Assembly (NCBI GenBank): GCA_964607835.1
Contig: CAZSLL010000017.1
Location: 1 to 27,823 of the forward strand
Origin: DAOVFN01 sp964607835
GTDB lineage: Archaea > Aenigmatarchaeota > Aenigmatarchaeia > QMZP01
DNA length: 27,823 bases
Direction: 5' to 3'
Shown here: one piece after another, positions 1 through 4,297 of the stretch
How positions within the stretch are numbered: the first letter of the stretch is position 1
Layout of the letters: each line of letters opens with the position of its first letter
Program-made: the position numbers and the translations under genes
Notes under the pieces: generated by a model
The model's database searches: none
Seen by the model: the letters and a program-made list of their open reading frames with translations, nothing else
Told to the model about the DNA's origin: nothing

Positions 1-4
1 GCAG

Positions 5-71
5 AAGCGGTCAGCTCTCGTAAGCGGGGAATCCTGTCCCCGGCGTACACCTTTTACGGAAGCTACCGCTT
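5..71 (-). ncRNA. Candidate structured small RNA (long imperfect hairpin), truncated at window edge
   Basis: Nested complementary segments are directly visible: 5-11 pairs with 65-71, 13-16 with 61-64, 19-23 with 54-58 and 26-30 with 37-41, closing a 6-nt loop. A minus-strand TATA box lies at 91-102, so transcription would start near 73-75, exactly at the base of the hairpin. Nothing codes here. The shape (two stacked stems with an internal loop) would suit an archaeal H/ACA guide RNA, but its ACA box would lie outside the window and was not seen. It could also be the 5' part of a larger RNA. The structure is clear; the identity is not. Confidence 0.4.
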
Positions 72-90
72 TCTCCAGAAAGGCGTCCGA

Positions 91-102
91 AAAATATATA
101 TT
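91..102 (-). promoter_or_regulatory. TATA box for the leftward RNA
   Basis: The minus strand reads AATATATATTTT here, about 22-25 bp before the base of the hairpin at 71. This is the spacing expected for an archaeal TBP/TFB promoter. Confidence 0.45.
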
Positions 103-127
103 CTGTTCCCCCTGCTTAAAGGAGAGC

Positions 128-688
128 TCACTCAATCCTGACGCTGTTTATGGTCACGGGCTCGACCGGCCTGTCCATGGAATCTGTGCTGACCCTGCCT
201 ATCTCCCTGACCACTTCCATTCCCCCGGTCACCTTGCCGAACACGGCGTGCTTGCCGTCCAGCCAGGGCGTGGGGGCAAGGGTTATGAAGAACTGGCTCC
301 CTCCTGTGTTGGGCATCCCTGTGTTGGCCATGGACAGAACACCCTCTGAGTCGTGCTTCAGGTCATCAACGAACTCGTCCTCGATGGTGTAGCCCGGACC
401 GCCTGTTCCGTCGCCCTTGGGGCAGCCTCCCTGTATCATGAACCCTTCAATGACCCTGTGGAAAGTGAGGCCGTCATAAAACCCCTTCTCAGCGAGTCTG
501 ATGAAGTTCCCGGTGGTCTTCGGGGCTTTGTCCTCGAAGAGCTCTATCCTGAAAGTGCCTTGATTGGTATCGAAAACCGCAATCCTGTTCCTGTCCATGT
601 CCCCTCCCGTGAGCATTCCAGTGAATCCCGCTGCGCCAATGAAGATAGCCAGAACAGCCAAAGCGAGCAGGTACACTCTCCTGTCCAT
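128..688 (-). CDS. Cyclophilin-type peptidyl-prolyl cis-trans isomerase, membrane-anchored or secreted
   Basis: This 186-aa protein belongs to the cyclophilin family, which isomerises Xaa-Pro bonds and assists folding. Residues 5-25 form a hydrophobic signal or anchor segment after MDRR, so the catalytic domain (about 34-186) should act outside the membrane. Family motifs are present: FHRVIEGFMIQGG with the catalytic Arg and substrate-binding Phe and Gln, GSQFFIT, and the late TPWLDGKHAVFG segment that carries Trp and His. The length suits a single-domain bacterial/archaeal cyclophilin plus an anchor. The ATG at 688 lies 26-27 bp after a minus-strand TATAAA, so the mRNA is probably leaderless. 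The gene shares its short promoter region with the divergent tRNA-Val(CAC). Family assignment is very secure; extracellular location is inferred from the N-terminus. Confidence 0.95.
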   Translation of the reverse strand: MDRRVYLLALAVLAIFIGAAGFTGMLTGGDMDRNRIAVFDTNQGTFRIELFEDKAPKTTGNFIRLAEKGFYDGLTFHRVIEGFMIQGGCPKGDGTGGPGYTIEDEFVDDLKHDSEGVLSMANTGMPNTGGSQFFITLAPTPWLDGKHAVFGKVTGGMEVVREIGRVSTDSMDRPVEPVTINSVRIE

Positions 689-710
689 AGAAACCTTATT
701 AAGGATTTCC

Positions 711-718
711 CTTTATAT
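711..718. promoter_or_regulatory. Shared divergent TATA element (cyclophilin / tRNA-Val)
   Basis: The sequence CTTTATAT reads as TATAAA on the minus strand, 26-27 bp from the cyclophilin ATG at 688. On the plus strand it reads TTTATAT and would start a transcript near 741, about 25 nt before tRNA-Val(CAC). One AT-rich core appears to serve both directions. Confidence 0.55.
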
Positions 719-765
719 GTATTATCCTGGCAACCGACAGCCGAAGGCTTGTCTTTTGCAGAAGC

Positions 766-839
766 GGGCCGGTGGTCTAGCTGGTTAGGACGCGACCCTC
801 ACACGGTTGAGATCGCAGGTTCGAATCCTGCCCGGCCCA
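766..839 (+). tRNA. tRNA-Val(CAC)
   Basis: An intron-less 74-nt cloverleaf. The acceptor 766-772 pairs with 832-838 and A839 is the discriminator; CCA is not encoded. The anticodon stem CGACC/GGTTG closes the loop CTCACAC, giving anticodon CAC, which reads GTG. The T arm is GCAGG-TTCGAAT-CCTGC. The first 27 nt are identical to those of tRNA-Val(GAC) at 940, which marks the two genes as recent paralogues. Confidence 0.95.
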
Positions 840-907
840 TATCAGATACCTTTTCCAGTCTTTATAAGAAATGGACAGGACAGTTCCGCTATGCAGGTAG
901 AAATCAA

Positions 908-915
908 TTTAAAAA
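908..915 (+). promoter_or_regulatory. TATA-like box of tRNA-Val(GAC)
   Basis: TTTAAAAA is centred about 26-28 bp before the 5' end of the tRNA at 940, which predicts a transcript with almost no leader. Confidence 0.5.
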
Positions 916-939
916 GACTTTCAGCTATTATACCAAAGA

Positions 940-1042
940 GGGCCGGTGGTCTAGCTGGTTAGGACGTCGCCTTGACGTGGCGAGCTGTAATAGTTTACTA
1001 TTATAGGCCAAAAGGTCACAGGTTCGAATCCTGTTCGGCCCA
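940..1042 (+). tRNA. tRNA-Val(GAC) with one non-canonical intron
   Basis: The acceptor 940-946 pairs with 1035-1041 (one G-T wobble) and A1042 is the discriminator. The anticodon stem 967-971/979-983 closes the loop TTGACGT with anticodon GAC at 974-976. Directly after the anticodon stem come 29 extra nucleotides (984-1012) that fold into a bulge-helix-bulge. Removing them restores a 5-nt variable loop (AGGTC) and a 74-nt tRNA. The T arm is ACAGG-TTCGAAT-CCTGT. The 5' half is identical to tRNA-Val(CAC), which has no intron. Confidence 0.93.
984..1012 (+). other. tRNA-Val(GAC) intron, position 43/44 (29 nt)
   Basis: The fold has a central 4-bp helix of exon TGGC (978-981) with intron GCCA (1007-1010), three-nt bulges GAG (982-984) and AAA (1011-1013), and an inner 9-bp helix CTGTAATAG/CTATTATAG with a TTTA loop. 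Cutting after the second bulge base on each side yields a normal variable loop. The outer exon helix has one G-G mismatch before TGAC/GTCA. The intron sits between the anticodon stem and the variable loop, not at the canonical 37/38. Confidence 0.88.
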
Positions 1043-1067
1043 TTCCCCTTCTTTTTCCTGCAAAACC

Positions 1068-1077
1068 TATAAATATA
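1068..1077 (+). promoter_or_regulatory. TATA box upstream of the small ORF and tRNA-Glu/tRNA-Leu(TAG)
   Basis: TATAAATATA is centred 27 bp before the ATG at 1100. It is the only good TATA box before tRNA-Glu, so the small ORF and the two tRNAs that follow may share this transcript. Confidence 0.6.
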
Positions 1078-1099
1078 GAACATCTGAATATCGTTAGCA

Positions 1100-1198
1100 A
1101 TGGCAGACATATGCACTGGGATGTGCATGGTTTGCAGGAAAGCTGCCTGCCGTTCCGAAGGAGTGGTCAGGAAAGGAACAAACACCAGACTTCCATGA
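1100..1198 (+). CDS. Candidate 32-aa Cys-rich leaderless peptide
   Basis: The ORF encodes MADICTGMCMVCRKAACRSE and a short basic tail ending in RLP. Four cysteines at residues 5, 9, 12 and 17 (spacing C-x3-C-x2-C-x4-C) could bind a metal ion. The ATG lies at the predicted transcription start of the strong TATA box at 1068-1077, which fits leaderless translation. The stop at 1196 is 28 nt before tRNA-Glu. I do not recognise the peptide. The alternative is an untranslated leader or small RNA. The evidence is placement and Cys pattern only. Confidence 0.33.
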   Translation: MADICTGMCMVCRKAACRSEGVVRKGTNTRLP

Positions 1199-1266
1199 AT
1201 GAATCAGGTCTGGAAGGAAAGGAGAGGCTCCTGTCGTCTAGTCCGGTCAAGGATCCAGGCCTTTCG

Positions 1267-1322
1267 GGCTCAGCTCGGAAGATTCGAGCCCTGGCAGATG
1301 CCAGGGCAGTGAGAGCGAGGAA
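1267..1322 (+). other. tRNA-Glu canonical intron, position 37/38 (56 nt)
   Basis: A bulge-helix-bulge is formed by exon CTTT (1261-1264) with intron GAGG (1317-1320), bulges CGG and AAA, and an inner helix GCTC/GAGC. The interior folds into two further hairpins, GCTCG/CGAGC (1273-1289) and CCTGGC/GCCAGG (1290-1305). The outer helix is the anticodon stem itself. Confidence 0.88.
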
Positions 1323-1343
1323 AGCCTGTGACGCGGGTTCAAA

Positions 1344-1423
1344 GAACCCTTTTGGGCAAGGTATACGCCCAAAAGCGTTCGCGGAAAGAACGCTGCCGCA
1401 TCAATAGCGGCATGGTCTGAAAG
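1344..1423 (+). other. tRNA-Glu T-loop intron, position 59/60 (80 nt)
   Basis: Exon TTCA (1338-1341) pairs with intron TGAA (1418-1421), the T stem forms the outer helix, and the bulges are AAG (1342-1344) and AGT (1422-1424). Splicing restores T-loop TTCAAAT. The inside folds into three hairpins: a 9-bp stem 1349-1357/1367-1375, GCGTTC/GAACGC (1375-1393), and TGCCGC/GCGGCA (1394-1412). It is homologous to the T-loop intron of tRNA-Leu(TAG). Confidence 0.87.
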
Positions 1424-1466
1424 TCCCGCCGGGAGCATTGTTTAGAGGGGGTACCCGAGTGGTCAA

Positions 1467-1513
1467 AACCCTTCGGCGGCCTGCATTGCATTGTTGAGGC
1501 CGCCAGTGGCCAA
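1467..1513 (+). other. tRNA-Leu(TAG) D-loop intron (47 nt)
   Basis: Exon GGTC (1461-1464) pairs with intron GGCC (1508-1511), with bulges AAA (1465-1467) and AAA (1512-1514). The interior has an 8-bp hairpin GGCGGCCT/AGGCCGCC. Cutting gives D-loop GAGTGGTCAAA closed by CCC/GGG, i.e. an insertion around positions 21/22. The exact cut is ambiguous by a base or two because of the A runs. Confidence 0.85.
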
Positions 1514-1545
1514 AGGGGCAGGGCTTAGGACCCTGTGGCTTAGTT

Positions 1546-1574
1546 GCCTCCTGGCGAAAGCCAGCTGGCTGGGA
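1546..1574 (+). other. tRNA-Leu(TAG) variable-arm intron (29 nt)
   Basis: Exon TTAG (1540-1543) pairs with intron CTGG (1569-1572, two T-G wobbles), with bulges TTG and GAA. The outer helix is the variable stem GGC/GCC and the inner hairpin is CTGGC-GAAA-GCCAG. Excision leaves a 17-nt variable arm with a 4-bp stem. Confidence 0.78.
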
Positions 1575-1592
1575 AGCCTTCGTCGGTTCGAA

Positions 1593-1673
1593 TGAGCCCT
1601 TTTGGACAGGATAGACGTCCAAAAGCGTTCGCGGAAAGAACGCTTCCGCATTTCTGCGGGGGGTTTCAGGGAA
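1593..1673 (+). other. tRNA-Leu(TAG) T-loop intron, position 59/60 (81 nt)
   Basis: The T stem is the outer helix. Exon TTC pairs with intron GGG (one G-A mismatch closes the 4-bp central helix), with bulges AAT (1591-1593) and AAT (1672-1674). Excision restores T-loop TTCGAAT. The core 1597-1651 matches 1347-1401 of the tRNA-Glu intron with six differences in 55 nt. Confidence 0.82.
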
Positions 1674-1692
1674 TCCGGCCCCCCTCATTCTC

Positions 1693-1702
1693 TATTTTTA
1701 AA
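1693..1702 (+). promoter_or_regulatory. TATA-like box of tRNA-Leu(CAG)
   Basis: TATTTTTAAA lies just after tRNA-Leu(TAG). It would start a transcript near 1725, leaving a leader of about 55 nt before tRNA-Leu(CAG). Confidence 0.45.
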
Positions 1703-1739
1703 GGATTAGGGAACATTATAGTGTAAACCAATAGAGATG

Positions 1740-1767
1740 CCGGCCCTTCCCAATGCGGTGCGGCCGG
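1740..1767 (+). other. Leader hairpin before tRNA-Leu(CAG)
   Basis: CCGGCC (1740-1745) pairs with GGCCGG (1762-1767) in the presumed 5' leader. It may shield the leader or simply reflect its GC-rich composition. No guide-RNA boxes were seen. Confidence 0.35.
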
Positions 1768-1802
1768 ATGGAAAGTGGTTGAGGGAGTTCCCGAGTGGTC
1801 AA

Positions 1803-1849
1803 AACCCTTCGGCGGCCTGCATTGCATTGTTGAGGCCGCCAGTGGCTAA
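1803..1849 (+). other. tRNA-Leu(CAG) D-loop intron (47 nt)
   Basis: Same position, length and fold as the D-loop intron of tRNA-Leu(TAG). The two differ at a single base (T1847 versus C1511) inside the central helix, where the change keeps pairing as a G-T wobble. Confidence 0.85.
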
Positions 1850-1881
1850 AGGGGCTAGGTTCAGGGCCTAGTAGCTTAGTG

Positions 1882-1910
1882 CCCTTCTGGCGGAAGCCAG
1901 TTGGGGAAGA
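1882..1910 (+). other. tRNA-Leu(CAG) variable-arm intron (29 nt, boundaries uncertain)
   Basis: The insert contains hairpin CTGGC-GGAA-GCCAG like its paralogue, and a 29-nt excision leaves the same 17-nt variable arm. The bulge-helix-bulge is weak: the outer helix AGC/GCT is good, but the central helix has only two T-A pairs. An intron is likely by homology; the exact cut sites are not secure. Confidence 0.6.
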
Positions 1911-1951
1911 CGCTTTCGTCGGTTCGAATCCGGCCTCCCTCACTGAACATC

Positions 1952-1981
1952 GCTCTGGAGCGTATGCGGTTGCCGACGGCA
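1952..1981. repeat. 30-nt direct repeat, copy 1
   Basis: This copy matches 1989-2018 with one mismatch (C1977 versus A2014). It begins 10 nt after tRNA-Leu(CAG). Each copy contains a short CGCT/AGCG-type inverted repeat. Confidence 0.85.
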
Positions 1982-1988
1982 TAAGACT

Positions 1989-2018
1989 GCTCTGGAGCGT
2001 ATGCGGTTGCCGAAGGCA
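1989..2018. repeat. 30-nt direct repeat, copy 2, extending into a 7-bp hairpin
   Basis: This is the second copy, ending 22 nt before the nop5 ATG. In this copy GGTTGCC (2005-2011) pairs with GGCAACC (2015-2021) around a GAA loop, and the nop5 Shine-Dalgarno follows directly. It may be a processing or regulatory element in the nop5 leader. Confidence 0.7.
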
Positions 2019-2040
2019 ACCGAAGGAAAGGAGAGGGAAG

Positions 2041-3123
2041 ATGCGGGCATACATGGCCACAGGGATTCTGGGAAGCTTTGCCTTCGATGGGGAAGGCAGG
2101 CCAATCGAGCACAGGCTATTCCCCAAGAAGCCCGGGGAGATAGCCCAGAGGCTGAAGAAGGCCCGAAAGGGCGAAATCCTTCCTGAGGAGAGGGAAATCG
2201 CCAGGGAGCTCATAATCAAGGGATACAAGGAGCTCATATGGGACAAGCCCGGGGAAATCAGGGGCATACTCTGCGTAAGGAAGAAGGAGCACATTGGTGA
2301 GGAGACCATGCAGGGCTCCTACAGGAAGCTTGCCATGGACCTGCGCTGGGTGTCATCCCAGGCAGAGCTAAACGAGCTGCTCTCCAAGGTAAACATAGAG
2401 CTCACCAAGACCGAGCTCAGGAAGGAGAAGAGAGACCAGCTCATCATAAGGGTAATGTCTGTGGTGGACGAGCTGGAGAAGGAGCTCAACGTGCTCTCGG
2501 AAAAGCTCAGGGAATGGTACGGTCTTCATTTCCCGGAGGCTGACCAGAGAATCCAGAGCCACGAGCGATACACAGAGATGGTGGCCAGGGCGGGCAGGAG
2601 GCATGACATCGAGGACGCGGAGCTTGCAAAGCTGGCATCGTCCTCCTCAGGGATGGACCTCTCTGAGATTGACGCGGCAGAGCTCCAGGCATTTGCCAGG
2701 AACCTCTCCTCATTGTTCGAGACCAGGAAGAGGCTCGCAAGGTACCTGGAGAGCATAGCAAGGGCGGGCATGCCCAACACTTCAGAGGTGGCAGGGCCCA
2801 TGCTGGCATCAAGGCTCCTGAGCCTGGCGGGCGGTCTGGAGAAGATGGCCAAGCTTCCATCCAGCACCATACAGCTGCTGGGCGCTGAGAAGGCCCTGTT
2901 CAGGCACATGAAGGGAGAGGGAAAGGCCCCAAAGTACGGGGTGCTGTTCGGGCACCCGCTCATCCAGGCAGCGCCAAAGGAAAGGAAAGGTAAGGTGGCC
3001 AGGCTGGTGGCGGCAAAGCTCAGCCTTGCGGCCAGAACAGACCACTACTCTGACAAGGACACAGGAAAGGAAATGAGGAAGGACCTTGAGGAGCAGGTGG
3101 CCAGACTCACCAGGCAAGGTTAG
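2041..3123 (+). CDS. nop5: Nop5 (Nop56/58 homologue), box C/D sRNP scaffold
   Basis: This 360-aa protein is the archaeal Nop56/58 homologue. It bridges L7Ae-bound box C/D guide RNA and fibrillarin for 2'-O-methylation of rRNA and tRNA. The N-terminal fibrillarin-binding domain covers about 1-115, the long helical coiled-coil region about 115-240, and the C-terminal Nop domain about 245-350 with the signatures QLLGAEKALFRH and PKYGVLFGHP. I chose the ATG at 2041 because a GGAGAGGG Shine-Dalgarno lies 5-10 nt upstream and the protein begins as Nop5 proteins do; an upstream extension would run through tRNA-Leu(CAG). Fibrillarin, often adjacent in other archaea, is not next door: the following gene is FBP aldolase/phosphatase. 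Confidence 0.95.
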   Translation: MRAYMATGILGSFAFDGEGRPIEHRLFPKKPGEIAQRLKKARKGEILPEEREIARELIIKGYKELIWDKPGEIRGILCVRKKEHIGEETMQGSYRKLAMDLRWVSSQAELNELLSKVNIELTKTELRKEKRDQLIIRVMSVVDELEKELNVLSEKLREWYGLHFPEADQRIQSHERYTEMVARAGRRHDIEDAELAKLASSSSGMDLSEIDAAELQAFARNLSSLFETRKRLARYLESIARAGMPNTSEVAGPMLASRLLSLAGGLEKMAKLPSSTIQLLGAEKALFRHMKGEGKAPKYGVLFGHPLIQAAPKERKGKVARLVAAKLSLAARTDHYSDKDTGKEMRKDLEEQVARLTRQG

Positions 3124-3131
3124 TTTTATAT
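3124..3131 (+). promoter_or_regulatory. TATA box of FBP aldolase/phosphatase
   Basis: TTTTATAT directly follows the nop5 stop and is centred about 27 bp before the ATG at 3156. The T-run may also help to end the nop5 transcript. Confidence 0.55.
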
Positions 3132-3155
3132 CAGGGCTTGACCATTATTATATAC

Positions 3156-4256
3156 ATGAAGATTACCCTTTCTGTAATCAAGGCTGACATCGGCTCCATA
3201 GGCGGCCACATAAAGCCGAGCCAGAAGCTAAAGGACACCGTGAGGGAGCACGTCAGCGAGATGGGCTCGGGCCTCCTCAAGGACTTCTACGTGAGCTCCA
3301 CAGGGGATGACATAGCCATACTCATGACCCACACCAGGGGCAAGGGGAACAAGGAGGTCCACAAACTGGCATGGGATGCCTTCCTTGAGGGCACCAAGGT
3401 GGCCAAGGAGCAGGGCCTGTACGGAGCAGGCCAGGACCTCCTGAAGAGTTCGTTCTCGGGCAACGTCAAGGGCATGGGCCCTGCTGTGTGCGAGATGGAG
3501 TTCAACGAGAGGCCCAACGAGCCCTTCCTGTTCTTCGCGGCTGACAAGACCGACCCGGGTGCGTACAACCTTCCCCTTTTCCTCAGTTTCTCAGACCCTA
3601 TGCACTGCGCCGGTCTCCTGCTCTCGCCAAAGATAAACAAGGGCTTCTCTTTCAGTATCATGGACGTGAACAACACCAAGGGGGACAGGGTAATATCACT
3701 CAACACCCCTGAGTCCATGTACGACCTGGCAGCGCTGGTGAGGGATAACGAGCGGTTCGTGGTGGAGTCAATCCACTCAAGGGCCAGCAGGGAGCAGGCC
3801 GCTGCTGTCAGCACCACCAGGCTCCACAACATAGCCGGGAAATATACAGGAAAGGACGACCCGGTCATGCTGGTGAGGAGCCAGAAGAGCTTCCCAGCCA
3901 CAGGCGAGATACTCTCGCCCTACAGGATAGGCCACCTGGTGGCAGGGTTCATGCGGGGCTCGCACACGGGGCCGCTCATGCCCGTGAAGCTAAATTCCAC
4001 CATATCATACTTCGATGGCCCTCCTGTCGTAACGTGCGCCGCTTTCTGCGTGCACAACGGAAAGCTCACCGAGCCTGCTGACGCCTTCGACCATCCCTAC
4101 TGGGACTACGTGAGGGGGGAGATATCGAGGAAGGCCACTGACATAAGGCAGCAGGGATTCTCTGGCCCGGCCATGCTGCCAATCAGCGAGCTCGAGTACG
4201 GCGGGATTGTTGAGATACTCAAGAGGCTGGACAAGAGGTTCAGGGTCAGGAAGTGA
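3156..4256 (+). CDS. Fructose-1,6-bisphosphate aldolase/phosphatase (bifunctional, archaeal type)
   Basis: This 366-aa enzyme belongs to the archaeal/deep-bacterial FBP aldolase/phosphatase family (class V FBPase). In one active site it condenses dihydroxyacetone phosphate and glyceraldehyde-3-phosphate and then dephosphorylates FBP to fructose-6-phosphate, which makes gluconeogenesis one-way. The family start MKITLSVIKADIGSIGGHI is present, followed by conserved Asp-rich metal sites and, near residues 230-275, KYTGKDDPVMLVRSQKSFPA and SPYRIGHLVAGFMRGSHTGP. The Schiff-base Lys and nearby Tyr of the family lie in this region. The length is typical. The ATG at 3156 is placed by the TATA spacing and the conserved N-terminus. 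With PEP synthase next and TIM downstream, it forms the gluconeogenic backbone. Confidence 0.95.
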   Translation: MKITLSVIKADIGSIGGHIKPSQKLKDTVREHVSEMGSGLLKDFYVSSTGDDIAILMTHTRGKGNKEVHKLAWDAFLEGTKVAKEQGLYGAGQDLLKSSFSGNVKGMGPAVCEMEFNERPNEPFLFFAADKTDPGAYNLPLFLSFSDPMHCAGLLLSPKINKGFSFSIMDVNNTKGDRVISLNTPESMYDLAALVRDNERFVVESIHSRASREQAAAVSTTRLHNIAGKYTGKDDPVMLVRSQKSFPATGEILSPYRIGHLVAGFMRGSHTGPLMPVKLNSTISYFDGPPVVTCAAFCVHNGKLTEPADAFDHPYWDYVRGEISRKATDIRQQGFSGPAMLPISELEYGGIVEILKRLDKRFRVRK

Positions 4257-4263
4257 CCCTAAT

Positions 4264-4271
4264 CTTTATTA
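4264..4271 (+). promoter_or_regulatory. TATA box of PEP synthase
   Basis: CTTTATTA is centred about 30 bp before the ATG at 4298, implying a leaderless or nearly leaderless mRNA. Confidence 0.45.
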
Positions 4272-4297
4272 CAAAAGGCGTACAAAGAATATAAGAC

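Larger units (their letters stand above)
1227..1437 (+). tRNA. tRNA-Glu(TTC) with two introns (37/38 and T-loop)
   Basis: The gene spans 211 nt. The acceptor GCTCCTG (1227-1233) pairs with CGGGAGC (1430-1436) and A1437 is the discriminator. The anticodon stem CAGGC (1256-1260) pairs with GCCTG (1324-1328), and anticodon TTC is at 1263-1265. The T stem GCGGG (1333-1337) pairs with CCCGC (1425-1429). Removing 1267-1322 and 1344-1423 leaves a 75-nt tRNA with loop CTTTCGA and T-loop TTCAAAT. The gene ends 7 nt before tRNA-Leu(TAG), so the two are almost certainly co-transcribed. Confidence 0.93.
1445..1687 (+). tRNA. tRNA-Leu(TAG) with three introns
   Basis: The gene is 243 nt for an 86-nt product. 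The acceptor GAGGGGG (1445-1451) pairs with CCCCCTC (1680-1686) and A1687 is the discriminator. The D stem is CCC/GGG, the anticodon stem is CAGGG/CCCTG (1519-1523/1531-1535), and loop CTTAGGA carries anticodon TAG at 1526-1528. The T stem GTCGG (1582-1586) pairs with CCGGC (1675-1679). Removing 1467-1513, 1546-1574 and 1593-1673 gives a normal D-loop, a class II variable arm with a GGCT/AGCC stem, and T-loop TTCGAAT. None of the three introns is at the canonical site; the anticodon loop is uninterrupted. Confidence 0.92.
1781..1942 (+). tRNA. tRNA-Leu(CAG) with two introns
   Basis: The gene is 162 nt. The acceptor GAGGGAG (1781-1787) pairs perfectly with CTCCCTC (1935-1941) and A1942 is the discriminator. 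The anticodon stem CTAGG (1855-1859) pairs with CCTAG (1867-1871), and loop TTCAGGG has anticodon CAG at 1862-1864. The T arm GTCGG-TTCGAAT-CCGGC is uninterrupted, unlike its paralogue tRNA-Leu(TAG). Removing 1803-1849 and a 29-nt variable-arm segment gives an 86-nt tRNA, the same length as the paralogue. Confidence 0.92.

Noticed and set aside
353..1006. Plus-strand open frame antisense to cyclophilin and running through both tRNA-Val genes
   Set aside because: It shadows a well-supported cyclophilin and crosses tRNA genes; the translation has no recognisable pattern.
928..1185. Minus-strand frame encoding phrases like GPNRIRTCDLLAY
   Set aside because: This is the well-known false protein produced by reading antisense through a tRNA gene (here tRNA-Val(GAC)).
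1952..2018. CRISPR-like array
   Set aside because: There are only two copies separated by 7 nt, no spacer of normal length and no cas genes.
1879..2040. Upstream extension of the nop5 reading frame
   Set aside because: It would translate the end of tRNA-Leu(CAG) and the direct repeats; ATG 2041 has a Shine-Dalgarno and the expected Nop5 N-terminus.
1943..2040. Box C/D guide RNA next to nop5
   Set aside because: No RTGATGA/CTGA pair with suitable spacing was found on either strand.
1247..2309. Several minus- and plus-strand open frames across the tRNA-Glu and tRNA-Leu genes (e.g. EAGFEPTKAS, GRIRTDE)
   Set aside because: All lie on tRNA exons and introns; the repeated similar peptides merely reflect the homologous introns.
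3138..3155. TTG start for FBP aldolase/phosphatase adding six residues
   Set aside because: The family begins at MKITLSVIKAD, and the TATA spacing points to ATG 3156.
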